Source of the DNA: Ptychodera flava
Lineage: Eukaryota > Hemichordata > Enteropneusta > Ptychoderidae
NCBI RefSeq assembly: GCF_041260155.1
Contig: NC_091942.1
Span: 10,926,001-10,990,000, forward strand
DNA length: 64,000 bases
Direction: 5' to 3'
Position 1 is the first letter of the stretch; each line of letters opens with the position of its first letter. Under the pieces are notes generated by a model. It searched no databases. It was not told the DNA's origin and was given only the letters and a program-made list of their open reading frames with translations. The position numbers and the translations under genes are program-made. Shown piece after piece: positions 10,959 to 21,902 of the stretch.

Positions 10959-12132
10959 GTAACGTTGGAAAATATTAAAGGACAGGAAATATTGTCTAAA
11001 CAGGATGAGGTGATCTTTCAACTGGAAGCGTTCGTCAACGTCAACCTCCGGTCATTTCTAACACAGACAGGGAAATCTACTGTCTATGTATAGTTAATTG
11101 CACTAGTAGGTGTTCCGGCCGAGTGATGTTTACAAGTTCCTTACCATAAGTGTGGTGATTACAACTGTAACAGCTCACTTGCGAGGTGCGATTAACGACT
11201 TATACCACGAAAAACAGGCCAATCTTCTCTAAAATTTGAAAATTACTGTCAATAAATCGTCTACTTTTGATTTGAATACCCACAATGGAATGGAGTGACG
11301 CATTGTACGTCGAAAGGTTCACAGAGGTCATTATGCACCTGGCATGCGAGTTTGGGAGAATGACCTATCCCAGACAAGTGGGACAAGGCCTCTGGTCAAC
11401 TGCAAATCTGTATTTGAATAAGGGCTACACAGTGGTATAATGCACCTGTGTAGAAGGAAACTATTTTAGTCTTATTGGTTAAATAAATGGCTTGCCTTCT
11501 CTATCTTGTTGGCTATTGGCTAGCGAGAAGGAATTCAATCTGTACATGCATGTGATTGCCTCGTGGATGCACCAGGCTTTCAATACCATTTTCGTGTTTT
11601 CGACTTGTCAAGATGGACCTTGTCAACTTGTCTGATCTGATGACCCAAGTTTCCTAGGGTTCCATGGACGCCCATGTAAAACAACCAAAGTGGATTTTAT
11701 ACGGGCAAACTGCCCTATAAGAGCAGCCGCTACTACGGAGCGCATAAAATCCACGATGTGTACTTCAACTTATAAAAAAGTACTTGGCGATGATTACACC
11801 GGACGGGATTGTACTATCGATGACCCTTGCCAAGGGATAATCAAGTTCTCCTGCCAGAAAATATACGTCTTTACACAAAGCAAATGTGCAAGATGGCTTG
11901 GCCAGACTGCCAGCACACTGGATATTCTGGCAAGGTAATTTATTCTTTTACTAAAATATTTATACACAAACGAATTCTGTAAAGTTATAAAATTAAATTC
12001 ATTGACCAAAACACTTTGTTGTGTGTGCGGCAGTATCACAGAATTTCTTTCGACTATTCCACAAACGTTACAAAAAGGCTGTACTTATTTCCATTATATT
12101 TGTCACATATGTCTTGTGTTTGATAATTCCAG

Positions 12133-12470
12133 GTGAATGCGGCAACATCTCTGTACCATCACGGATTCGATGAGCAGCTTATCAAAGAACAAACAGGTCA
12201 CAGATCAGATGACGGTTTACGCGCCTCAAATGTATGTCTACTGCACAACAAAAGCATGTGTCGAATATATTACTACCACCTCCATCTAGTGTTAAATCAG
12301 AGGAATCTGTAAGTAAACCAGTTTCTCAAGTTACGACAAAACAATGTAACAAAACAGACAAGATTGGTCCAACCCAAGAAGACGCCGAATCTAAAGATGG
12401 ACAGTCTTCATCAACAAATCATGTTGCTTACATTGAGCATGGTCCAAAGAAAGTTAAAATTGAATTATAA
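12133..12470 (+). pseudogene. Crypton-type tyrosine recombinase, C-terminal remnant
   Basis: The frame from 12133 reads VNAATSLYHHGFDEQLIKEQ then TGHRSDDGLRAS. The xAATxLxxxGxxxQxIxxxTGHRSxxxLR pattern is the C-terminal catalytic part of Crypton tyrosine recombinases and their DUF3504-like host relatives, with His and Arg of the catalytic set in TGHRS. The following text continues the usual tail, MSTAQQKHVSNILLPPP, in another frame (12234-12470), so one base has been lost close to 12226-12232, in the position of the expected Tyr codon. The terminal part is acidic and Lys-rich and ends at a stop at 12468-12470. The N-terminal part of the recombinase was not found. A dead DNA-transposon gene. 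A decayed host domain of the same origin is possible but less likely, because the insertion is absent from the other three units. Confidence 0.6.
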
Positions 12471-12556
12471 AATGTGATGCTATAACATATCAGTTGAACA
12501 AATTGTCTTCATTTTGTTATTGAATGTGTGTGAATGCTTTAGACATCTCGACTTGA

Positions 12557-12730
12557 CCTATTGTTCTCTTGCAAATTAGTAATCAGTCATACTTTTTTTC
12601 ATATTTAAATAAGTAATCACTACACTTTTATTGATATGATAATGATTTTCTTTCATTAAAGTGTGGTGATTACTTATTTACATATGAATAAAAGTATGAC
12701 TGATTATTTATTTTGCATAAGAACAATAGG
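12557..12730. mobile_element. Hairpin MITE, 174 bp
   Basis: The ends are inverted repeats (CCTATTGTTCTCTTGCAAA at left, the complement of GCATAAGAACAATAGG at right). Long matched internal arms include AATCAGTCATACTTTT and AAGTAATCACTACACTTT. The loop is near 12635-12660. Arms are about 75 bp with a few mismatches. Noncoding. Family unknown. Confidence 0.65.
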
Positions 12731-12798
12731 TGTCAGTCGTGTTTTCAGGGATAAATGGATGGCAAGAACAATAGGTCACATGACCTGGAGTGGTATAA

Positions 12799-13440
12799 GT
12801 ATCTAGTAACTTTAGGGAGCCGTCATTATTTACAGCCTTGGGGGGTAGGAGGAATTTCATCGGAAACTCTAAATTGTCGAGTAACACCCACCCCCTGCCA
12901 ACCCTGATGTATTTGAGTAACCCCCTCTCTAACACAGAAATTTTGACGACCCCCCCCCAGTTGGAAAAGTTAAATATCGAGACATGTAACTGTAAACTTT
13001 ACAAAAATACAGCAATATTAAAGCCATTTCATATCCTGGTGTGTCCTGCTAGATAATCATCGGTTATCTCATGACGGTTGAAAAAGGTGAACCAACAAAA
13101 TGACAACAAAATACAGACATAAAGCTCACGCTATGACCAGTATCCAACCATGCAGTATTGTTTGCTTTGGATGGGTATCATGACAGGGCTTTCACTAAGA
13201 TATCTGACAGGGCAGAATATGAAAGTACCGGGGGAGAGAACTTGCGGGAGGCTGAAGGAGAAACTGTCAGAGGAGGTTGTACCCTCTTCAGCCTCTCTTG
13301 CGTGGAATTTTTTAGGAAATTGATGTGTACAATGGTGCAATATAACAGGTGTTTTCAATTTGTATTTTTACTAAGTAAAACTGTTAGAACACCCCAAGGG
13401 GGAGAGCGCGAGAGGGGGTAATCTCTCTGTCACATCGGAA
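12799..13440. repeat. C/G-rich dispersed repeat upstream of SULT gene 1
   Basis: Holds GAGTAACCCCC and TTGACGACCCCCCCCC words, then a block starting at TTCACTAAGATATCTGACAG (about 13188) and ending near AAGGGGGAGAGCGCGAG (13400). The second block recurs at about 27090-27320, 41278-41495 and 54072-54298, each upstream of a SULT gene. Noncoding. Confidence 0.55.
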
Positions 13441-13918
13441 CAGGTTTTGTGAATCACATGAAGCTACGTTTGCTGGCAATTGTTAATATTGGTCAAGTAA
13501 ATTACTATTAAACACCCGAAATCACCGGAGAGGGGATGGAGAAGGCGTTACACACTGTTTTCTGTGGTACACTTTACCTATACACACGAAAATGGCGATG
13601 GAGGATGTAGCGTTTTTAGACTAGCATTCACCTTGCGGCGCTGTAATGACAACGTGCATATATGGCCATGTTGATAATAAGTATTTTGATAAACCTTGAC
13701 CTTGATTGAATTTTTAACACTAGGAATAATAAACTGTGCTATTAAGTGAAGTCCTATTCAAATACATTGTGATTTCTGTTCCTAGAAAACTCCAAAAACC
13801 TAAGCGCACGTGGACTCAAAGCAAAAGAAATGATTATTCAATTACTTCGGAAAAATGTCTCAAAGGCATATATATCGATATTCTTATTTTCTCCTCTCCC
13901 ATCTTTGTTTACTTTCAG

Positions 13919-16900
13919 AGGGTAGTCTGCTTTCAAGAAAGTTGATGCTAGTGGAACGATGAGTTTTAGACCTCCATCAGAAAAAGTTGTCAACTTTGAA
14001 GTTCGTCCAGATGACGTATACCTTATCACATTCCCCAAGTCTGGTAAGAGATTGGTTTTCCTGGCTTTTTACTTAACTTTACGATTAATTGGTGCTACGC
14101 TAGAGTATGAGGTCATTGGAATGAATCTAATGCACTTTATTTCTTTTTTCAGAAATCAGACAGCTATAGTAGCAGTTACCTTGTTTACTCTTTCTTGTTG
14201 TTGATAGATTTTACACTTCCAAAGCTATAGCGTCCAAAGCTATCTAACATGCCCCTAAAACATGATCGTTTGCCGAAAACAAACTGCATATATTTTTCAT
14301 TACAACCGACAACTTGAAAGCGCATTAAAGGTATACTGTCACCTGTTCCAATTTTGCCACAGTTACCATGGAAAGAGAAAATCTAACCAATCACAGATTT
14401 TAAGCGGGTGGCCGCTTTTTAAAAACAGCGCCCTCACATGGGCATTTTGAATACCAAGGAATGCCCCTTTGACCATATATGGACATTTTTAGATTACAGG
14501 TGACTGTATACCTTTAACATACCGAAGTGATCTCACCTGCCAGGCCCAAAATCAAAAGACAATCCTCAAAAGAGTTTCACAGTTCAATTTTTCTCTTTGG
14601 TCAATGAAAGTGTTCATGTCTAACCACTTTTTGGTTGGAAAAAATACTGAATGGATATGTAATCCAGACGTGACCTCCTGAGCGATGTATCTATGCTTAG
14701 TGATGACGTATTCTTATTGACAACAAATTCAATTCGACAGGAACCACATGGATGAAAGAGATTCTCTCCCTTATTCGAAATGGTGGTGATGTTGACGCTT
14801 TGAAGGGAACATCCATAGATGTGTCTATCCCTCAGCTGGAGTTCGTAGTCACCGACTTCCCCCGGAGAGATAAATTCTTCGAGGGGCTGGATATAACCCC
14901 TGATATCAGTTTGACAGGCATGGAATCACCGAGATTGCTTTGCACACATCTCGACTACACATCACTACCGACGCAACTCCAGGGCAATAAGAAAGCCAAG
15001 GTGCCATTAGAAGTGTTTTATCTTTGCATGTTACATTTTGAATTTATATTTGAGAATACATAACGACTGGCAAAGTCGTTCTTTTGCAGCTTTCGATAGT
15101 CAACTTTTAAAGATGCGGTTTTTTTTCTCGTCAGAAGATCAAGTAGGTAGAGTAGGCTCTGTAATCCTGGGGTTGCGGACTCTTGAAACATGATATTAAT
15201 TGCGCCAAAGGTCAGATGAATTGCACCGACCCCATCACCCCCACCCCGACACGTTGGTCAGACTTACCTGGCAGGGAATTAACTATGGCTAGCCAACAAT
15301 ATTCGTGTGTCACACATTTTCATGTGTCATACATTTCAGTCTATTATACGTCTATTTAAGCCAAGTTCTGTCAATAAGTGAAATTGTAAAGTGCGTATAC
15401 TTGGATAGACCGACGTTTCTCAGCGCAAGTACACGGAATTGACGAGTTATATTATCAGTTGTGATGAATTTCTTCCTTCCAACTCATCTTCTGTAGTTTC
15501 TTTTCACTTTACAGATAATCTACCTTGCTCGAAACCCAAAAGATGTGGCGGTGTCTAATTATTACTTCGAAAAGCTTCTCGCCCAACAGAAGATAATAAA
15601 ATCCGGGAAGGTCTACGACTGTTTCAGCGATTATGTTGTAGACTTTGTCAATGATTTAGAATATTCATTCGGATCATGTATGTAGAATCAACACCCGCTC
15701 TTTTTTTTTGAGTTTCGCTTATTTAATTTTTGCTGAGTCATCACACTCAAAGTTCGATTTAGAATAAAAATATATTGCAGCACGGATACTCCTACAAATA
15801 AGTCAAGAAAATATACCGTTAAAGCGTTATTTACATTATTTTTCTTTTTTTATCAAACTTCAACATTAAGGTAGCTACATACCTTTTAGACACTTTCAGA
15901 TTTTTATTTTTTTCTCAATTGAACACGTCCCAAACCCCAATAAAGTATACATTTTCTGAAAGCCCTGATATAGAGCTATCCGACCAAGTACAGTACACGG
16001 TCATTATTTGCATAAGAGTCACGTGACAAGCGTTTTGCTGAACCTTCCAAAAACCGGTTTTTCCCGCCTTATGCGAACACGCTGTAAGATTTCCGGTTGG
16101 AATTTCTTCATTGACAAGCCTTGACAATATCCTTCAAAACCGTGTCTGGGATTTTCTTTATATGCCTTTGTTTTTTTTTAATGCGCTCTTAAAGGTGTTA
16201 GATGAAGGTGCTTTTCAAGGAATTTTAATTATCACGCCATATAATTTGAATGGAGCCTCCGGGAAAAAATCGCAGACACGGTTTTGAAGGATATTGTCAA
16301 GGCTTGTCAATGAAGAAATTCTAACCGGAAATCTTGCAGCGTGTTTGCATAAGGCGGGAAAAACCGGTTTTTGGAAGGTTCAGCAAAACGCTTGTCACGT
16401 GACTCTTATGCAAATAATGACCGTGTACTGTACTTGGTCGGATAGCTCTATATCAGGGCTTTCAGAAAATGTATACTTTATTGGGGTTTGGGATGTGTTC
16501 AATTGAGAAAAAAATAAAAATCTGAAAGTGTCTAAAAGGTATGTAGCTACCTTAAATGACTCCGCAAAAAGTAAATTAGCGGAACCCAAAATACATGAGC
16601 GAGTTTTAATCATATACTTCAATTACTTGATAATCCCAAAGTGGCGTGAGCTTGCAGGACTTTTTTGTCAATTCTAGAATCGCCTCAATTAGACTGCGTA
16701 GTTGCCTGGCGCTCGTTGCGACACATTCCGTTCCCGGTTCATCTCTAATCATAATTTTCGATGTCGTAATTCGCAATTTAGGCATCCCTCGTTATGAGGC
16801 TGTCCACAGATTAAAGAGTGTGATGGAACTACAGAATGTAAGCAAAAGCTATAAACGGCCAATTACCACCAAGCTACCATCTACAGAACCAAGTTAAATG

Positions 16901-19322
16901 GCTCCGAAAATACAAGATGATGTCAAGAATTGTCAACTCTCAGAGAGTTCACCACCTCCGATGAAATACGATCAATTTTGACATTCTGATTGATATTACC
17001 CGGAGTTGTCATATTGAAACTAATCTTTTTGTCATCTCACGGAGCAAAAGAGAAAATAATTCATGTTTCCTGAGAAAAATTAGTATGAGAGTGCTATTAA
17101 CCTCATTTCTTTATTTATTTGTTTGCTTGTTTTTTTGTTTACTATTATTCATTCACATTTATACTGGCTTGCTACCTCAGTCAAATGGACTGATTTCCAG
17201 GGGAAGACCAGTGTAAAATGAAATAAATAAAATATAATACTAGATAAAAACTCAAAATACATTAAATGGAATAAAGAGCAAAATACAAAACATGATTGAA
17301 AAATGAAAGTCGCGAGGCAAACAAAAGGTGAGACATATACAATAACACTGCAAAAATCCAAAACAAAAAATAAAGCTGCTCGATTTCTGTTTCTTACCAG
17401 ACAGCGGAATGCATTGGCACGACCATGTACCGGAGTTTTGGAGAAGACGCCATGACGAGAATGTACTTTTTCTGAAATATGAAGATATGCACAAGGTAAA
17501 GTTCATGCCTTTGTGTGTCGTACATTTTATGCTTTGGTGTTACTCTTGAATCACCATTTGACTAAATGAAGCATTGTCATTGTAATGACCTCTCATCAAA
17601 TATACAATGTTCTACGATCAATTGCAATTCAAGCTATTTTGCTTTTCAGAAGATATAAAAAATTCTCACCTTCATTTTCCTTATTTGCTATATGAGGTTC
17701 AAATGTAACGTGCTCTATCATAGGCTGAAATTGTCGTTTGTAAAAGTAGAATGCCCCTCGGCCTGAGGGACGTATATTCTGACCCCCAAAACTTACAGAA
17801 TATGTATTTTGGTCTATCACGTGTTAGGGCTCATTTAGAAGCTCTTGAAGTAAGTTATAGTTTCACAGCGTTGCAATTATCAAGATAGAAAAAAATCCCC
17901 CATAGATTTAATGCAGGGATTGCGGCCATTTTGAATTTCAAGTGTCGGTAAATATTAGGTAATTTGTTTTTCTTGTGCCAAATCTTGCAGGGTGACCCCG
18001 GGAAACGATAACTAAATCTTCTGATCATTAACTCATCAGATGATCTAATTCATGTGTCGGTCAGATAACTAAATAAAAAGCAAAGCAATTTCTAGAGCCC
18101 TTTTGAAATATTTTTTGTGGAACTTGAATCATGTGTAAACATCAATGTTTCTATAGGACATACGTTCCACCATAAGTGCCATCGCAACATTCTTGGACGT
18201 GATTCTGGAGGAAAAATCGCTGGACGCCATCGTTGCAAACACCAGTTTTGAGGCTTCGAAAAAGAATCCTAGGATGCTGCGGGCAAAGTATTGCAAAACT
18301 CGCCTCGGAGTGGACCCAGAAACACAGTCACCATTTGTGAGAAAAGGTATTTACATGGTTATCTGAAGAAAGGGTAAAAATCTCTCACAATTGAAAATGG
18401 GCTTTGAAATCTTTGCTTAATCACGTGGGGTTTTGTGCGAGTGAATTTTGGGGTCAGCAGGTCAAGATAAAGCCGATGGGCCAAAATGTAGACAATGTCA
18501 GTTCGGAGAGGTCTTTTTGGTCTGGACGTGTTTTCTATTAAACCTTGTACTGATTTCCTCAATCCGTAATAATGCCATAGATACTTCTGACAATACATTG
18601 TTCTTAGTGAGCGGTACTCGCACGTACGCAGTCGAAGTGGTTCCATCGGGCCTAATGTCGATACATCTTTTCTTTTAGACTGAAAGATTCTGTTATGCAT
18701 GGGTCTCCTCCATCTTGGGGATGGAGTTGGCGAAGACGCATACACGATTGATTCTTTCAGTATCTCTTGTCTGTTTGCTTTCTTCGTTTAGAGCCGAACT
18801 TTGTAAGTTTGAGCACAAACACTTTATATCAGTGCGTCTGACGTCTGACATTCAATGTGAGAAAAGTCCTACAGAGAAAGATACGAGACCAACATATCGC
18901 CATTCTGTTACTGATAGTACCCTTTTAGAATTTAACCTTCTCTGAAGATATGTTAATATTAAAGGGAGAACGACTGTAGCAGTTAGAAAAAAGGCTGAAG
19001 TATAACTGTTTTCATTTCTTGAGTTTTACTAAATTACCCTGTTAAAACGTCTGAAAATTTGAATTGTATTTATAACCACAACTTATTGAATCGCCCAGAA
19101 TATAGTTGGCACACTGCCTGTATCTTTTTTTTATTTTGGAGGGGGATATAGTTTGAGACAGGTCACACATTTTCCCTGAAATGACAAATTGCAACACTTT
19201 TGATTCCAGGCAAGGTCGGCGGCTGGAAAGAATACTTCACAGTTGCAGACAACGAGATGTTTGATGCAAAATACCAGGAATGGATGAAAGACAGCGAACT
19301 TGAATTTGACTTTGAACTTTGA
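13919..19322 (+). CDS. Cytosolic sulfotransferase, gene 1 of the array (six exons)
   Basis: Predicted to transfer sulfate from PAPS to a hydroxyl or amine acceptor in the cytosol; the acceptor is unknown. Coding exons: 13959-14043, 14741-15000, 15515-15677, 17401-17495, 18157-18346, 19210-19322, with phases that join to 301 residues, close to the usual 285-300. Exon 1 starts at 13919 after a pyrimidine-rich acceptor, leaving 40 nt of 5' UTR. Motifs: PAPS 5'-phosphosulfate loop TFPKSGTTW (24-32); catalytic His98 in CTHLD; 3'-phosphate site ARNPKDVAVS (120-129) with Arg121 and Ser129; FLKYEDM (193-199); RKG (263-265); and dimer motif K271-xxx-TV-xxx-E280. The usual Lys two residues before the catalytic His is Cys96. 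The exon 2 donor is the weak AAG|GTGCCA. ATGCTAGTGGAACGATGA just upstream is a six-codon reading frame overlapping the start. Intron 1 holds a 185-bp MITE and intron 3 a 682-bp foldback. A possible AATAAA lies at 20023. No signal peptide. Confidence 0.9.
14325..14517. mobile_element. TTAA-flanked MITE, 185 bp, in intron 1 of gene 1
   Basis: TTAA at 14325-14328 and 14514-14517 flank inverted ends AGGTATACTGTCACCTGT and its near-exact complement (one mismatch). The corresponding place in units 2-4 lacks it. TTAA duplication and TTAAAGG-type ends point to the Kolobok/T2 group over piggyBac, whose ends normally start CCC. Noncoding. Confidence 0.8.
15866..16555. mobile_element. TTAA-flanked foldback element, 682 bp, in intron 3 of gene 1
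   Basis: TTAA at 15866-15869 and 16552-16555 flank an element with inverted arms of about 280 bp (15870 to about 16150, and about 16272-16551) around a loop of about 120 bp. The arms are nearly identical, differing at only a few positions by eye, and end in GGTAGCTACATACC. Unit 4 has the empty site (AACGTTAAATGACTCC near 56667), and units 2 and 3 also lack it. The matched 70-codon frames in the two arms are mirror copies of each other and not genes. Kolobok-like by its TTAA target. Confidence 0.85.
17100..17225 (-). repeat. Short retroposed tail with (TTTA)n
   Basis: On the minus strand the text reads GACTGAGGTAGCAAGCCAGT then ATAAATGTGAATGAATA and runs into a (TAAA)n-like tail, as in the 3' end of a SINE or short LINE copy. 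The same block sits in intron 3 of genes 2, 3 and 4. Family not identified. Confidence 0.4.
17749..18022. repeat. Dispersed repeat 'GCCCCTCGG...GGTGACCCC' in intron 4 of gene 1
   Basis: Same order of words as the fuller copy at 63413-63770: GCCCCTCGG, TATTCTGAC, GAAGCTCTTG, GGCCATTTTGAATTTCAAGT, GGTAAATATTAGG, GGTGACCCC. Repeated in intron 4 of the other genes at 31199-31450, 45388-45636 and 57848-58107. Noncoding. Confidence 0.6.
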
Positions 19323-20507
19323 TGGAATTGGTAGTATTCTGTACTACTGCTCTTTGCTTCAGTCAGCCAAACAAAAGGCACCACCTGTCTATAATATTGA
19401 ACAGGTTCCTATGGAACACTGAAAACTCAAAGTAACAATGCTAAGCCGTTTTTTGTTGATTTCTTAGTACAAATAGTTCACATGCATAGAACACCCAACC
19501 AGCGACTGTAATGTCATGTTGATCAATATGATGCCATATTTTCTACAGGAAATTAAAACTGCATTGAAATACAAATGTCTGTTCCTTTAAATTAATGGTG
19601 TGTTCCCTGTAAGTGAGAAAACTTTCAAAAAAATGTAAAACAGAAATTATTTTCTAGTGATTCTCAGAATCTGTGAACGTTATTTTAGAGGCGAGACTTT
19701 TACTCCGCACAAAGAAAAATCAAGGAACGTTTGTTGCAGTCCATCATGAGTTTTTCGAAACACGAAGAGTGGCAAGCAGTACTCGTTGGGGTTTCTTTTA
19801 GTTGCACTGTAATTTACCGAGGTTGATAAATATCGTGTCCTTACACTTCAAAACTACAGTTACGTGAAATGATGGGAACTAAAGTGTCAAAACAACAAAT
19901 ATGGATAGAAAGTTATACATAGCTAACAAAGTTCTTAGTCATAAAGCAAATAACAAACACCAAGTACATCAAGTCTCCCGGGTTACCCAGAGCCGATGGA
20001 CCTTGGTTCGTCTACTTTTTGAAATAAAATTGACAATTTAAGATATGGACTCTGTTATGAGCAGCCAATGTAGTCATATATTATGTCGGGATGAAATCCT
20101 CTACTGAGGTGAATAACTACAATATATCCTTATCAACACTCCCCTTCTCCCCAATTCATAAAAATTGTCCGAGAACTGGGCATAAACGATATATTACCCT
20201 CTTATAGAGCCACGTATAATTATTGTTTTATAAAATTCATTACATTGATTACATTTCGAGAGGATGTGAAAACTTTATAAACAGAGCTATTTCTTTTCAA
20301 AGTTTCTTGTCTGTAATTATGTAAGACAGTTGCTCGAATGAGAGCTGTGGTAAATCGTGGCTCAGCATAAGTTTCAAATTTTCGTGAAAGTTAGCATTCA
20401 AAGCCATATACAATTCAAATTTGCAGAAATACACAATATTGTTGGAGTCGTTGAAATCAGTAAATCTTTAAGACTTAAGTGTTATCATAAAGAAATGTTG
20501 TTCAATC

Positions 20508-20716
20508 TTCAGGGGAAACAAGTTGTCCACTTCATAGAGTTAACACAGAGAAGGCGGCCATTTGAATTACAAATATCGATAAATGTTGGGCAATTTGTTT
20601 TTCTAATACCACAAATTACGGTGACCCCGAGGTTTAATCTTGACTTGGCAAGAGAATGGTGGAAATTGTCCAGATGGAATGTTTGAAAAAAATTTTAGTC
20701 TTTCATTTGCGAGACG
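20508..20716. repeat. Second copy of the GGTGACCCC dispersed repeat, 3' half
   Basis: Carries TTAACACAGAGAAGGCGGCC, TATCGATAAATGTTGG, GGTGACCCCGAGG, AGAGAATGG and TTTAGTCTTTCATTTGCGAG, which matches the downstream half of 63413-63770. It lies in the 3' flank of gene 1. Equivalent copies are at 34648-34856, 48125-48345 and 60650-60880. Confidence 0.6.
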
Positions 20717-21742
20717 CAGCGGTGATACATTCAACATTGAGGTAATTGAAGGGTAGAGCGACAGATAAAATTTGATAAAATAATGACTTTTTGCATTTTA
20801 AATTAATAAAATCTAAATTCATGAAAAGGTTACTAAACATTAAGAATATATGAAAACTGCACAGACATCGATACCTTGTTTTCGCTTTTGCCTGGGAATC
20901 TAAGTGTGCACTCTGTAAGCCACTAAAAGTCATAGTAGCCCACTATATATATCAAGAACAAAATCAGTCGCTCAATTCACTTCTCTGTATGAACTATTTT
21001 TTAGAATGTTGTGTTACTCCCTAAGCTCAATCGCTTTGATCGTTGCTCCAAATACTCAGATATCGACAAAGGCTCGTGATCTACTGCGTTCACTCTACTG
21101 ACATTTCGAAACCAAGAATGATTTGGTGGATATTTCTTCGTTCTACTTTTTCCTTTTAATATATGTCCACTGACTTGGGTAAGGTGAAACCGTTTAATGT
21201 AATGTACATGCCACTTTCTAAACCTCGGATCATTTTGAGCTCATCATCAAATCCACCTATCCGACATGAAAACAACAAAACAAGAAATCAAGAAGCCGCA
21301 TTTCTTAAAGCCAGCAAGACGACGATGGAGTATTCCATTCACAAATATATAGATGGCGTGCTTGACTCGAGTGTGTAGGTTCATGGGTCAAGAGGTCTTA
21401 CAACCTTTGAGCTCCATGACCCAATGAAGAATCACGCTCGAGGTTAGAGGGGCAAGCATACACCCGATGGGAGGCCATGCATCGCTGACAAAGACGTTCC
21501 GATAGCACTTTTAGTCAGACTGACTGAGCTCATCACATAGCTGCTGAGGGAATTTCTTCGCAAGAAACAAGGAGCTGGTAATAAGTTTCCGACCATAGGA
21601 AAGTTTTGACGAGGTAGGAAGGACCCTTTGTATAGCAACATTCTGAACATGGTTGGTCGAGGGGTTAAGTGTTCCATTCTTACAGTGATTAAATGGATTC
21701 TGACTTGGTGCATTTATAAGAAGGTCAGATGTTCATGAGCAT

Positions 21743-21902
21743 GGCTTGTTCACAGGTTATCGTAATGTTGCTTGGATAGTCGTTCGAGGCGGGCGGCCGC
21801 AGGTCGCCGTTTACTTGGAATTTTTTCCAAGTAAACGGCGACCTGCGGCCGCCCGCCTCGAACGACTATCCAAGCAACATTACGATAACCTGTGGGCTTG
21901 TT
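21743..21902. mobile_element. Perfect palindromic MITE, 144 bp, with 8-bp target duplication (unit 1)
   Basis: Two 70-bp arms (21751-21820 and 21825-21894) are exact reverse complements around a TTTT loop. The ends read CACAGGTTATCGTAATG. GGCTTGTT occurs at 21743-21750 and again at 21895-21902 as a target duplication. Units 3 and 4 carry the uninterrupted site (near 49395 and 61590). It is GC-rich, unlike its surroundings. The 8-bp duplication suits hAT, P or related superfamilies, but the ends do not settle which. Confidence 0.9.

Larger units (their letters stand above)
11091..12797. mobile_element. Insertion of about 1.7 kb specific to unit 1, holding a Crypton remnant
   Basis: Units 2-4 read straight from CTATCTATGTATCAGGTAAC into TTTAGGGA (or AAC then TTTAGGGAA). 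In unit 1 the same text is split: the left part ends near 11090 and the right part resumes near 12798 (ATCTAGTAACTTTAGGGA). The block contains the Crypton-like recombinase end (12133-12470) and a hairpin MITE (12557-12730). No clear target duplication is seen beyond GTA, which suits Crypton elements, whose recombinase leaves little or none. Boundaries are accurate to about 10 bp. Confidence 0.6.

Noticed and set aside
11690-11938. 82-codon frame with Cys and DPCQG resembling a rhamnose-binding (SUEL) lectin domain
   Set aside because: Spacing between the Cys and the DPC motif is far too short for that domain and the rest does not align. It lies inside the unit-1-only insertion.
15915-16506. 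Two matching 70-codon frames on opposite strands
   Set aside because: They are the two arms of the TTAA foldback read in mirror image.
20357-20686. 109-codon frame repeated in several units
   Set aside because: Lies over the GGTGACCCC dispersed repeat. It is conserved between units because of recent duplication, and it is broken up in the more diverged units 3 and 4.
21163-21378. 71-codon frame (MSTDLGKVKPFNVMYMPLSK) kept in units 1-3
   Set aside because: Differences between copies nearly all change the protein and the frame is lost in unit 4, so no coding constraint is visible.
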